Below are positions 28,031 to 34,618 of a stretch of DNA of 64,000 nucleotides, piece after piece. The translations under genes were made by a program, and so were the position numbers. The first letter of the stretch is position 1; the number at the start of each line of letters is the position of its first letter. Under the pieces are notes generated by a model. It ran no database searches. It was not told the origin of the DNA and was given only the letters and a program-made list of their open reading frames with translations. Source of the stretch: an uncultured Clostridia bacterium (lineage in GTDB: Bacteria; Bacillota; Clostridia; HGM11514); contig CAKSKB010000019.1 in assembly GCA_934464705.1 (NCBI GenBank), positions 4,360 through 68,359 on the forward strand, in the 5' to 3' direction.

Positions 28031-28294
28031 TTGGCACACAGAATCAGCATAACGCTGCCTGACGAAACATATTCCGTACTGAAAAAAATGGCAAATCAGA
28101 CCGATTCCGCCGAAGAGGATTTGGCTGCGAGGTCTGTTGAGATTTATATACGCAGAAACCGTGCTCTTTTTGATAAACTCGAAAACGGGTACAGGGAAAT
28201 GGGCGATGTTAATCTCGAACTTGCCGAGGAGTTTCTGGCAGCCGACAATGAATCTTTATTGCATTATGAGGAAAAACTATCGGAGAGTGAATAA
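28031..28294 (+). CDS. ndoAI: Ribbon-helix-helix antitoxin (EndoAI/MazE type)
   Basis: From TTG 28031 the product has 87 residues, starting AHRISITLPDETYSVLKKMA, a CopG/RHH DNA-binding N terminus, and an acidic C terminus expected to wrap the toxin. The choice of TTG 28031 rests on GGGGG at 28016-28020 and on the family N terminus; TTG 28022 or ATG 27992 are possible but poorly supported. It is encoded 3 bp before mazF and would repress its own promoter. It likely neutralises the downstream RNase. Confidence 0.8.
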   Translation: MAHRISITLPDETYSVLKKMANQTDSAEEDLAARSVEIYIRRNRALFDKLENGYREMGDVNLELAEEFLAADNESLLHYEEKLSESE

Positions 28295-28297
28295 AAA

Positions 28298-28648
28298 TTG
28301 GTTGTAAAACGAGGAGACCTTTTTTACGCTGATTTAAGTCCGGTTGTGGGTTCGGAACAGGGCGGTGTAAGACCCGTACTCGTGATTCAGAACGATGTGG
28401 GGAATAAGTACAGCCCGACCGTAATAACCGCTGCAGTGACCTCTAAAATCAATAAGGCAAAGCTGCCCACCCACATTGAGCTTGACGCAAAGTCTTTCGG
28501 GCTTGCAAAGAACTCGGTCGTGATGGCGGAGCAGGTAAGAACAATTGATAAGCAGAGATTGAAGGAAAAAATAGGACATCTCGACGAAGCAGCTATGAAA
28601 AGCGTTGAAACTGCAATAGCCGTAAGCTTCGGCCTGTCCGACTTTTAA
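28298..28648 (+). CDS. ndoA: mRNA interferase MazF/EndoA
   Basis: This 116-residue toxin has the family sequence VKRGDLFYADLSPVVGSEQG, GVRPVLVIQNDVGNKYSPTVI and the AVTSKINKAKLPTHIEL stretch. It is a sequence-specific, ribosome-independent RNase, closely like Bacillus EndoA, which cuts at U-ACAU. GGAGAG precedes TTG 28298. Confidence 0.93.
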   Translation: MVVKRGDLFYADLSPVVGSEQGGVRPVLVIQNDVGNKYSPTVITAAVTSKINKAKLPTHIELDAKSFGLAKNSVVMAEQVRTIDKQRLKEKIGHLDEAAMKSVETAIAVSFGLSDF

Positions 28649-28677
28649 GTATGCCTTACATAGGGCATACTTTTTTC
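28647..28677 (+). terminator. Intrinsic terminator after mazF
   Basis: AAGTATGCC (28647-28655) pairs with GGCATACTT (28664-28672) and is followed by a T run. It starts at the mazF stop codon. Confidence 0.85.
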
Positions 28678-28687
28678 TTAAAAGTAC

Positions 28688-28716
28688 TTGACAAATGCGG
28701 CAAAACATAGTATAAT
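28688..28716 (+). promoter_or_regulatory. Promoter of tRNA-Thr
   Basis: TTGACA (28688-28693), 17-bp spacer, TATAAT (28711-28716): a perfect consensus promoter 12 bp before the tRNA. Confidence 0.85.
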
Positions 28717-28728
28717 ATATAAGTCATT

Positions 28729-28801
28729 GCCGGTATAGCTCAGTTGGTAGAGCAGCTCATTCGTAATGAGCAGGTCGCAGGTTCGAGTCCCGTTACCGGC
28801 T
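28729..28801 (+). tRNA. tRNA-Thr (anticodon CGT)
   Basis: The 73-nt cloverleaf has acceptor GCCGGTA/TACCGGC, D-stem GCTC/GAGC, anticodon stem GCTCA/TGAGC with loop TTCGTAA (anticodon CGT, reads ACG), and T-loop TTCGAGT. CCA is not encoded. The phage integrase begins about 1.2 kb past its 3' end and reads toward it, so the 3' part of this gene is the probable integration site. Confidence 0.95.
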
Positions 28802-28812
28802 CGTTTCAGAAA

Positions 28813-28860
28813 ACCGCATAATTGCTGATAAATTCAGTAGTTATGCGGTGTTTCTTTGCT
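28813..28860 (+). terminator. Terminator-like hairpin downstream of tRNA-Thr
   Basis: ACCGCATAA (28813-28821) pairs with TTATGCGGT (28841-28849), with an inner CTGA/TCAG pairing, followed by GTTTCTTTGCTTTT. It ends tRNA transcription and separates it from the convergent integrase gene. The rest of the 134-bp gap shows no gene. Confidence 0.65.
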
Positions 28861-28935
28861 TTTGAAGATGTGTGAAAGAGCATAAAAAAGTATAAAAAAG
28901 TAATATTTACTTCGTAAAAACTTCGTAATTTTTGA

Positions 28936-29973
28936 TTAGTATTTTGCGGCATCAAGTTTTTTAAATATTTCTTTTTTCTGCTTGTCTCGAATTTCGGCAT
29001 AGATATCCATTGTGGTATGAATATCCGAGTGCCCCATTATATATTGTAATTCTTTGACATTCAATTCCGCCTCAACTCCCAAAGTCGCAAAAGCATGACG
29101 CAGCTGGTGAGGCGTTATAAATGTACCGTTTCTTTTGTTATATTTTTCTATAATCGCGTCAAGCTGTCTTTTTGTGAGAGGTGTTTTTCCTTTGTCGCGC
29201 GAAAATAAATAACCTTTGAATTTGGGCATTGCTTTTTCAAGTGTTGACAAAAGCGGGACTTGGCGGTTTCCGGATTCGGTTTTGGTTTGATGTATTAACT
29301 TTGGTTTATTTCCTATCCATGAGATTTTCTTGTTAACAGTGATTAATTTATTTTCGAAATCAAAATCTTTATCTGTCAATGCACACGCTTCCGATATTCT
29401 AAGACCGGTGTACGCAAGGAAGAAGAAAAGAAAATCATCGCCGGTACTATTTTCCTTTACAATATCAATTTCGGCTTGTGAGGGCATTTTGCGAGGGGTT
29501 TTTGTCAACCCCGAAGGTGTTGGGACATTTAATATGAAATTGTTGTTTATAAGCCCCTTTACAAATGCGAGTTTAAATACCATGTTCAATATGCTTTTTC
29601 GATTATTCACGGATTTCATGGAATATTTTTTTGTTTTTAAAATGTTAAAGTATTTAAGAACCATTTCGGGTGTTATATCTGTTATTGGATATTCACCGAA
29701 CATTTCCGTTATTTCTTTTGTAAGCGATGAATATGATTTTATCCATGTGGTTTCTGTTACTTCTTCACGCTTCTGTCTTTCCCATTCCTCTGCAACGGCT
29801 TTGAATTTCAAGCTCTCTGTTTTCTTTTCGGTTTCCGCCGTGCTATATTCAATCATTTGACGCTCTATATCACGCTCAGCTTTGCGCTGTGTTGGCTCCA
29901 TTGAATAAAAGTGTACAATTTTACCGCCTATCTTTTTTGTTTTTTCCCACCGTCCGTCCGGGCGCCTATTCAT
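28936..29973 (-). CDS. int: Tyrosine-type phage integrase
   Basis: This 345-residue protein has an N-terminal arm-binding and SAM-like core-binding region and a C-terminal catalytic domain with Arg in TGLRISEACAL, HQLRHAFATLG, the His of IMGHSDIHTTMDIY and the nucleophile Tyr in that last block. It integrates and, with a directionality factor, excises the prophage. The GTG nine bases upstream lies in the AAGGAG site, so ATG 29973 (8 nt from it) is preferred. It is the leftmost prophage gene. Confidence 0.95.
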   Translation of the reverse strand: MNRRPDGRWEKTKKIGGKIVHFYSMEPTQRKAERDIERQMIEYSTAETEKKTESLKFKAVAEEWERQKREEVTETTWIKSYSSLTKEITEMFGEYPITDITPEMVLKYFNILKTKKYSMKSVNNRKSILNMVFKLAFVKGLINNNFILNVPTPSGLTKTPRKMPSQAEIDIVKENSTGDDFLFFFLAYTGLRISEACALTDKDFDFENKLITVNKKISWIGNKPKLIHQTKTESGNRQVPLLSTLEKAMPKFKGYLFSRDKGKTPLTKRQLDAIIEKYNKRNGTFITPHQLRHAFATLGVEAELNVKELQYIMGHSDIHTTMDIYAEIRDKQKKEIFKKLDAAKY

Positions 29974-29987
29974 GTGTATCACTCCTT

Positions 29988-30015
29988 AAAATAAACCCTG
30001 CCGATGAGGGCAGGG
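29988..30015 (-). terminator. Leftward terminator between the DUF4041 nuclease gene and int
   Basis: On the minus strand CCCTGCC, a CTCATC loop and GGCAGGG (30015 to 29996) are followed by TTTATTTT. It would limit read-through from the nuclease gene into int. Confidence 0.7.
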
Positions 30016-30024
30016 GATAAAATG

Positions 30025-31320
30025 TTATTTTGAACTTGCAATTCTTAGACTTTCTCTATACTGTGCTGCCTCGGCCACTTTTGTAAATGTTACGGTTGCA
30101 TTATACTCACTTTTAACAACTTTTTCAATTTCATCAAGTGAAACTTTAAAAAATTCTTTTCTCGGATTTACTTTATTGACTTGACAGTCTCTGAATTTAG
30201 TGTGTAATGTATTTTCAAGTGCCGGTGCATCTTCGCTGAATATCATAGCATGAACATCAAACTCAAAGGGAACAGAAGCGTCTCCGAGTTCTTTAACTCT
30301 ATCCATCGGTTCTAATCGTCGGGTCATTCCTATTTTGTAGACATCATCACCGAAAGAACCGATATTTGAAATTATGTATACAAAACCAGCTCGGGTATTT
30401 TTTTCTCTATCCAATACATTTTCTTTATCTTTTTCGACCGCTTTTAGTCTTTCTTCCAAATCTTTTATTTTGTCTATATATAATTGTTTTTCAATGTCAT
30501 CAGCTTTTTGCATATATGACATTAACTTTGAAATTTCATTTTTGAACTGTTTTTCTTCTTTTTCAATTTTAGCTTTTTCTTTTTCGATTTCTCTTCTTAC
30601 TTTTTCCTCTTCTAACATTTGCTCACGAATGGCCTTTTGTTCTTCTCGTTCTTCTTCTTTCTTTTTTAATGCCGCATAAACTAAAGTTAATTCTTCGAGT
30701 TTGTATTCAAGTGCTTCGGGTTCCAATTGTACCTCATCAGTTGAAAAAATAGTATTTATTTTTTTAAATGCACGCCGAATTTTTCCTCTTGCAGTATCTG
30801 CATTCTTTAATGTAAGATTGTCAATGATATTTTTACATTCTGCTTCAAAACAAAGGAGAATTTGTTTGATATTATTTTTGTTTGTTTTATCTCTTTCGGA
30901 ATAGACATAACTAATTAAATCAAGATCTTTAACTTTTTCATCATATTCGTTTCTTAACATGACAAGTTTATTTTTACATTCTTCGGAAGTTATATTGTCA
31001 TAATCACTAATGTTAATTGTTTTAATGAGAACATTACCTGTTAATTCCCGTAATTCTTTTTCTAATTCTTTGATTTGATTTTCTATATCGGTTTTTTCTT
31101 TGACGGAATCACTTAAATTTTCTAATTCTTCATTGAGTTTATCGTATTCTTCATTTAATTCTTTATATCGGGATTTCAGTGCTTTGTTTTCTTCTTCGTA
31201 TTCGGCAAGTTTATTACTTTGAACTGACATGGCAGAATCCAACTCAGAACTTTTATTGTAAAAATACCCTACAAATACTACAGCCATAATTAAAAATAAA
31301 ATAAGTGCAAACAAATTCAT
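30025..31320 (-). CDS. Membrane-anchored DUF4041 / GIY-YIG nuclease (SNIPE-like)
   Basis: This 431-residue protein has one N-terminal transmembrane helix (about 3-20), a coiled coil (25-95), a DUF4041 region (about 95-215), a second Lys/Glu-rich coiled coil (215-305) and a C-terminal GIY-YIG (T5orf172/Mug113) domain with FVYIISN, YKIGMTRRLEPMDRVKELG, FDVHAMIF, the catalytic-type Glu in ALENTLH, and VNPRKEFF. This domain order matches the SNIPE anti-phage protein, a membrane nuclease reported to cut phage DNA during injection. In a prophage it would plausibly exclude superinfecting phages. It is transcribed leftward away from the lytic genes, as expected for a gene expressed in lysogeny. The SNIPE assignment is from memory of the family. 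Confidence 0.8.
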   Translation of the reverse strand: MNLFALILFLIMAVVFVGYFYNKSSELDSAMSVQSNKLAEYEEENKALKSRYKELNEEYDKLNEELENLSDSVKEKTDIENQIKELEKELRELTGNVLIKTINISDYDNITSEECKNKLVMLRNEYDEKVKDLDLISYVYSERDKTNKNNIKQILLCFEAECKNIIDNLTLKNADTARGKIRRAFKKINTIFSTDEVQLEPEALEYKLEELTLVYAALKKKEEEREEQKAIREQMLEEEKVRREIEKEKAKIEKEEKQFKNEISKLMSYMQKADDIEKQLYIDKIKDLEERLKAVEKDKENVLDREKNTRAGFVYIISNIGSFGDDVYKIGMTRRLEPMDRVKELGDASVPFEFDVHAMIFSEDAPALENTLHTKFRDCQVNKVNPRKEFFKVSLDEIEKVVKSEYNATVTFTKVAEAAQYRESLRIASSK

Positions 31321-31368
31321 TTCCTCCTTAGTTAAATTACCAAAACTTACTTGTAGAAATTAAAACAC

Positions 31369-31397
31369 ATCACCTTTATAATTTAAATTGAGGTGAT
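31369..31397 (+). promoter_or_regulatory. Inverted repeat over the ImmA-like gene leader
   Basis: ATCACCT (31369-31375) and AGGTGAT (31391-31397) are perfect complements flanking a TATAAT (31377-31382). The 3' arm holds the ribosome-binding site of the next gene, so this can be an operator or a translational hairpin. I see no good -35. Confidence 0.35.
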
Positions 31398-31401
31398 ACA
31401 T

Positions 31402-32007
31402 ATGGATTACAAAAAATATCAAAAATCCAGAGATTTATCGTGGAGTATTTTAATTAGACACGGAATTGCGCAGTTGCCGGTGAAGGTCAGCGACATCTGC
31501 AGGGCAAACCAAATCAAAGTGACAAGCTACAAAAGCGGGTATGAGTTTATTAAGGACTGCGGTTTGGTTCATAACACTGTCAACAGTGACGGTTTTACAT
31601 TTGGCAAGATGATTTTTTACAATGAGCAATGCGGCATAGCCCGTCAGCGCTTTACTATTGCTCATGAACTCGGGCATATCTTATTACATAACGGGCAAGG
31701 TATCTATAACCGCGAGCCGTCCGAAAAGGATATTCCGATTGAAGCCGAAGCAAATGTCTTTGCGAGCCGCCTGCTTGCCCCGGCTTGTGTTTTGTGGGGG
31801 CTTGGCGTCACTTCCGCAAAGCAGATTTCGGAAATATGTAATATAAGCATGCAATCAGCCGAATTTCGCTTTAAGCGCCTTTCAGAGCTTTATGAAAGAG
31901 AAAAGCGTTTTATCCAAAAATATAACAAAAGCTGCTTCCTGATGTCGCCGCTTGAAAGGGCGGTTTATAATCAGTTTTCCGATTTTATTAATAAAAACAA
32001 GCTATAA
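31402..32007 (+). CDS. ImmA/IrrE-family metalloprotease
   Basis: This 201-residue protein contains the zinc-protease motif AHELGHILLH (HEXXH) and the family residues EAEANVFASRLLAP downstream. ImmA-type proteases cleave phage or ICE repressors to trigger induction. The target here is probably the CI-like repressor encoded convergently next to it (6-bp overlap of the 3' ends); usually protease and repressor genes are codirectional, so this arrangement is uncommon. ATG 31402 follows TTGAGGTGA; the GTG at 31393 lies inside that site. Confidence 0.85.
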   Translation: MDYKKYQKSRDLSWSILIRHGIAQLPVKVSDICRANQIKVTSYKSGYEFIKDCGLVHNTVNSDGFTFGKMIFYNEQCGIARQRFTIAHELGHILLHNGQGIYNREPSEKDIPIEAEANVFASRLLAPACVLWGLGVTSAKQISEICNISMQSAEFRFKRLSELYEREKRFIQKYNKSCFLMSPLERAVYNQFSDFINKNKL

Positions 32008-32355
32008 ATCGGGATAATCTTCATCGGTGAGGGACGAAATGAACTTTTCAAGATATTTCATTTGTTCCTCGCTGAATTTTTTGCGTATAATTTCTCCATT
32101 ACGGTTAAAGATTACAACACTGTTGTCAGAATTATTTTCGAGAATTACCTCTTTGGTAGCATGACTATTATCTAATAGGTAGTCAATCGTTACTCCGAAA
32201 AAATTTGCGATTTCTTCTGTGGTCGAAAAATTCGGTTCTCTTTTTTGACTTTCCCACATACCGACTGTAGATTGTGATACACCTAATTTATTAGCAAGCG
32301 CTTTTTGCGAGAGCCCTTTGCTTTCCCTTAATTCTTTGAGCCGCAATGCGAACAT
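32002..32355 (-). CDS. CI-like XRE-family phage repressor
   Basis: This 117-residue protein has an N-terminal HTH_3 domain (LRLKELRESKGLSQKALANK, VSQSTVGMWESQKREP) and a short C-terminal region with SEEQMKYLEKFISSL that may mediate dimerisation. It lacks the LexA-type self-cleavage domain, consistent with proteolysis by the neighbouring ImmA-like enzyme. Its gene faces the rightward lytic promoter, with three related palindromes between them. GAGGTGG precedes the start. Confidence 0.9.
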   Translation of the reverse strand: MFALRLKELRESKGLSQKALANKLGVSQSTVGMWESQKREPNFSTTEEIANFFGVTIDYLLDNSHATKEVILENNSDNSVVIFNRNGEIIRKKFSEEQMKYLEKFISSLTDEDYPDL

Positions 32356-32375
32356 TAAACCACCTCTATATAATT

Positions 32376-32404
32376 AAAATATCACTAATTGTGTAAAATG
32401 TCAA
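32376..32404 (-). promoter_or_regulatory. Repressor promoter (PRM-like)
   Basis: On the minus strand TTGACA (32404-32399), a 17-bp spacer and TATTTT (32381-32376) lie 21 bp before the repressor start. Operator O1 occupies the spacer. Confidence 0.7.
32381..32395. promoter_or_regulatory. Operator O1
   Basis: ATCACTAATTGTGTA, a near-palindrome of the form ATCAC-N5-GTGwt shared with O2 and O3. It lies between the -35 and -10 of the repressor promoter. Confidence 0.6.
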
Positions 32405-32420
32405 TATTTTTTCAAAAAAA

Positions 32421-32435
32421 ATCACATTTAGTGTT
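32421..32435. promoter_or_regulatory. Operator O2
   Basis: ATCACATTTAGTGTT, 40 bp from O1, abutting the -35 of the rightward promoter. Confidence 0.6.
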
Positions 32436-32462
32436 GACAAAGTGGTGAATGTGTGATATAAT
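32434..32462 (+). promoter_or_regulatory. Rightward early promoter (PR-like)
   Basis: Consensus TTGACA (32434-32439) and TATAAT (32457-32462) with 17-bp spacing. O2 overlaps its -35 edge and O3 covers the expected start site. Confidence 0.85.
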
Positions 32463-32463
32463 A

Positions 32464-32478
32464 ATCACATAAAGTGAT
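32464..32478. promoter_or_regulatory. Operator O3
   Basis: ATCACATAAAGTGAT, with perfect 5-bp arms, 43 bp from O2 and just downstream of the rightward -10. Confidence 0.65.
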
Positions 32479-32492
32479 TGGAGGTGAAATCA

Positions 32493-32609
32493 ATGAGCAA
32501 GAAAAAGAAAAGAGGTAATCAGAATTTTACCACCAAAGCCATTCTGATTACCGCAATTCTAAATCTCATCAAAGCGTTAATCGAGTTGATTAACAAATTG
32601 ATTGAGTAG
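32493..32609 (+). CDS. 38-residue basic/hydrophobic peptide, first gene of the early operon
   Basis: GGAGGTGAAATCA leads to ATG 32493. The peptide starts MSKKKKRGNQNFTTKAI and continues as an Ile/Leu-rich helix ending LIELINKLIE. The Lys-rich head plus a single amphipathic or membrane helix resembles small phage peptides and type I toxin-like peptides, but I know no function for it. It is the first product made when repression fails. Confidence 0.65.
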   Translation: MSKKKKRGNQNFTTKAILITAILNLIKALIELINKLIE

Positions 32610-32613
32610 GGTC

Positions 32614-32632
32614 AGGGGGAGCAATTCCCCCT
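32614..32632 (+). other. Hairpin after the first early peptide
   Basis: AGGGGGA (32614-32620) and TCCCCCT (32626-32632) form a perfect 7-bp stem. No T tail follows, so it is not a standard terminator; it could pause polymerase or protect the mRNA end. Confidence 0.5.
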
Positions 32633-32691
32633 AACTAATAATACAACATTTCTTGCTTATTGTCAATATAAATTTTTGGAAAGGGGAAAGT

Positions 32692-32772
32692 ATGTTAGAT
32701 ATTGTTTTGAAAATCATCGAAATCGTTGTATGGTTATCTTTAGTAATTGTTATATGGAAAGGGATGAAATGA
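32692..32772 (+). CDS. 26-residue membrane peptide
   Basis: AAGGGGAAAG precedes ATG 32692. The peptide is a single hydrophobic helix (LKIIEIVVWLSLVIVIW) with a short basic end. Its stop overlaps the start of the next XRE gene (ATGA), which argues that it is translated. Function unknown. Confidence 0.55.
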   Translation: MLDIVLKIIEIVVWLSLVIVIWKGMK

Positions 32773-32975
32773 TGAGAAAATGGCTTAAAAAGTTGCGTAT
32801 TCAAAAAGGATGGACACAGCAGGAAGTTGCTGAGGCACTTCAAATTGCGACTACCTATTACAACATGATTGAATGTGGAAAGCGTCAAGCAAAAATGACA
32901 ATCGACATGGCACAGAAAATTGCAACTGTATTTGATGTGCCGTTAGAAACCATCTTACAATACGAAACATTTTGA
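32772..32975 (+). CDS. XRE-family regulator (Cro-like)
   Basis: This 67-residue protein is little more than an HTH_3 domain (LKKLRIQKGWTQQEVAEALQ, TTYYNMIECGKRQAKM, then PLETIL). As a short XRE protein under the rightward promoter and opposite the repressor gene, it is placed like Cro. ATG 32769 or 32772 may be used; both overlap the stop of the preceding peptide. Confidence 0.8.
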   Translation: MRKWLKKLRIQKGWTQQEVAEALQIATTYYNMIECGKRQAKMTIDMAQKIATVFDVPLETILQYETF

Positions 32976-32993
32976 GGAAGGAGTTGAGAAGTT

Positions 32994-33188
32994 ATGAAAT
33001 ATATAAGCGAAAGGATAACAAATATCGGTGATTTAGAACAGATTATCGAAAAATGCTCGGCGATATCTAAAATACTTGAAACAGAATTGCCGAACAATGA
33101 AAGAATTAAAGCAATATCCACATTGCTTCAAGCAGCTGCCGATTTTGAATTTCATATCGAAAGCAGAAAAATTAATTATTGCGAATAG
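32994..33188 (+). CDS. Small helical phage protein
   Basis: This is a 64-residue protein, predicted all-helical (ISERITNIGDLEQIIEKCSA; ISTLLQAAADFEFH). GGAAGGAGTTGAGAAGTT precedes ATG, a leader shared with the small gene at 33567. Its 3' end overlaps a convergent leftward gene by 13 bp. No family recognised. Confidence 0.6.
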   Translation: MKYISERITNIGDLEQIIEKCSAISKILETELPNNERIKAISTLLQAAADFEFHIESRKINYCE

Positions 33189-33451
33189 CCGTCTTTTGTA
33201 ATATCAATTTGTGGTTTAAACTGAATATTGCTTAAACATTCGTTTTTGCATTTGCAAAAAAGATACAACGAATATTCTTTATTTCGTTTATCCGGAGGAA
33301 GTTTCAAGTTTGTTATAATAGGACCACATGAAGCGTATTTTGCGATATAAGGATTCTCACTATCAAAAAATCGATATTTAGCGGTTATAGTGAGAGAAAT
33401 GTTCCACATAGGGCAAATATGTTGTTTTTTAACAGTTGTATAATATATCAT
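33176..33451 (-). CDS. Leftward Cys-containing protein, moron-like
   Basis: This 91-residue protein of unknown function has Cys residues spaced as CPMW, CGP and CKCKNEC, possibly metal-binding. It is the only gene of its transcription unit: it has its own consensus promoter (33487-33515) and a GAAAGAAGTG site before ATG, and it opposes the surrounding early genes. That independence is typical of morons expressed in the lysogen. Confidence 0.55.
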   Translation of the reverse strand: MIYYTTVKKQHICPMWNISLTITAKYRFFDSENPYIAKYASCGPIITNLKLPPDKRNKEYSLYLFCKCKNECLSNIQFKPQIDITKDGYSQ

Positions 33452-33486
33452 TTATATGACACTTCTTTCTAAATTATTACAGAATG

Positions 33487-33515
33487 ATTATAACATATAT
33501 TCAGCAACAAATCAA
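33487..33515 (-). promoter_or_regulatory. Promoter of the leftward Cys-containing gene
   Basis: On the minus strand TTGATT (33515-33510) and TATAAT (33492-33487) with a 17-bp spacer. Confidence 0.7.
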
Positions 33516-33566
33516 GGAAAAATTAAAGAAAGGCATCAAAAGCACGGATAGGAAGGAGTTGAGAGA

Positions 33567-33668
33567 ATGAAAAAAAGAATAACAACAATTTTTATTGGGA
33601 TTGCCGCTGTGTGTGGTATGTTGAATGTTATTATCTTAATGTTAAAGTCAATATTATTCCGAGAATAG
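33567..33668 (+). CDS. 33-residue membrane peptide
   Basis: GGAAGGAGTTGAGAGA precedes ATG 33567. The peptide is a basic N terminus (MKKRITT) followed by a single hydrophobic helix and ends FRE. No family recognised; one of several tiny membrane peptides in the early region. Confidence 0.5.
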   Translation: MKKRITTIFIGIAAVCGMLNVIILMLKSILFRE

Positions 33669-33697
33669 ATGATACGGCAGCAAGGAGGCTCGCAAGA

Positions 33698-33781
33698 ATG
33701 AATTACATCAAGCTAAATCCATTGTCGGTAATTGCATTTATTTTATCGCTTATTGCTTTAATAATGCAATTAACGAGATAA
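33698..33781 (+). CDS. 27-residue hydrophobic peptide
   Basis: AAGGAGGCTCGCAAGA precedes ATG 33698. One hydrophobic helix (LSVIAFILSLIALIMQL) ends with Thr-Arg. Function unknown. Confidence 0.45.
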   Translation: MNYIKLNPLSVIAFILSLIALIMQLTR

Positions 33782-33818
33782 TGATGGTGCTTATAGCACA
33801 TACGGCAGAAAAACACAA

Positions 33819-34043
33819 GTGAAAGGAGTTGAAAACAACATAAAATTTATTAAAAAACTCATGAATGAAATCAAATGGCAATGGTGGTACAGAGGCTCTA
33901 TAGTCTTGTATATTTTGCTCTATATCGTTTTATGCATAATAAATGCAATTATCATAGGTGTAACAATCGGAGTAATAATTCGGGGAGAAAGCTTTTGGGA
34001 AGTTCTCAGCCTGTTATTAAAACGGTTACATATGCCACTATAG
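33819..34043 (+). CDS. Small two-helix membrane protein
   Basis: About 74 residues from GTG 33819. A charged helix and WQWWYRG precede two hydrophobic segments (VLYILLYIVLCIINAIII and a Gly-Val-rich second one). The start is uncertain: AAAGGAG at 33821-33827 lies just inside the frame and no good start follows it before ATG 33861. The 3' end overlaps a convergent leftward gene by 38 bp. Confidence 0.4.
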   Translation: MKGVENNIKFIKKLMNEIKWQWWYRGSIVLYILLYIVLCIINAIIIGVTIGVIIRGESFWEVLSLLLKRLHMPL

Positions 34044-34359
34044 CCGAAACGATAATATCGCATATTTTGGATAAAAGAAAATTCTTGACAAAATTAATTC
34101 TTGAAATCCGTTTGTACTGAAAATATGCATATCCTTTGTACTTGAGAACTATTTTCAGGCTATCGAAATCTGAATTGCTATATGCAAGTGTAGAAATATA
34201 GTCGTTGTCAAACAAAAATTGACAAACGGAATTTAAAAAAGAATTGCTCATTTTAGGAAAGATAAAATCATGGTGAGATATGTCGATTTCCCTCATTGGG
34301 TCATTGCCACATTTCTTAATGATAACTCTCAAGATTTTTTCTGATGTTTTATCCAACAT
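34006..34359 (-). CDS. Leftward small protein, winged-helix-like with C-terminal membrane segment
   Basis: This 117-residue protein is predicted mainly helical, with a first half resembling a small winged helix (SEKILRVIIKKCGNDPMREI ... SFLNSVCQFLFDNDYI), two strands, and a C-terminal hydrophobic helix (ICDIIVSAIVAYVTVLI). The start at 34359 follows GGGTGA and precedes the natural domain start. It has its own promoter at 34377-34405 and is the second leftward singleton of the early region. Function unknown. Confidence 0.6.
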   Translation of the reverse strand: MLDKTSEKILRVIIKKCGNDPMREIDISHHDFIFPKMSNSFLNSVCQFLFDNDYISTLAYSNSDFDSLKIVLKYKGYAYFQYKRISRINFVKNFLLSKICDIIVSAIVAYVTVLITG

Positions 34360-34376
34360 AATATCACCCAGACAAC

Positions 34377-34405
34377 ATTTTAACACAAAATATTTATTTT
34401 TGCAA
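34377..34405 (-). promoter_or_regulatory. Promoter of the leftward winged-helix-like gene
   Basis: On the minus strand TTGCAA (34405-34400) and TAAAAT (34382-34377) with a 17-bp spacer. Confidence 0.6.
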
Positions 34406-34435
34406 TATGAAAATTAAAAAAAGGAGGTGAGGACG

Positions 34436-34618
34436 ATGAACAGTAAAAAGAACGAGACCGTATTGCGAGTACAGTCCCAAGCAGAGCCATTCCAAATTTC
34501 GGAAGAGTATTATATAAGGCTTCCGTATACTATGGAATATGTAAAAATTAAAAGGCCGATGCGACAAAAAAATTCCAGACGCTTTCAAAAACTTCGAGAA
34601 CTTCTCGGTCATATTTAG
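34436..34618 (+). CDS. Small basic phage protein
   Basis: This 60-residue Lys/Arg-rich protein (ISEEYYIRLPYTMEYVKIKR) is preceded by the strong site AAGGAGGTGA (34421-34430), 5 nt from ATG 34436. Its 3' half overlaps the convergent YozE-like gene by 71 bp, an extensive overlap that makes one of the two less certain. No family recognised. Confidence 0.5.
   Translation: MNSKKNETVLRVQSQAEPFQISEEYYIRLPYTMEYVKIKRPMRQKNSRRFQKLRELLGHI

Noticed and set aside
33875..34120. Second ORF overlapping the two-helix membrane protein
   Set aside because: No start signal, antisense to a better leftward gene, no recognisable features.
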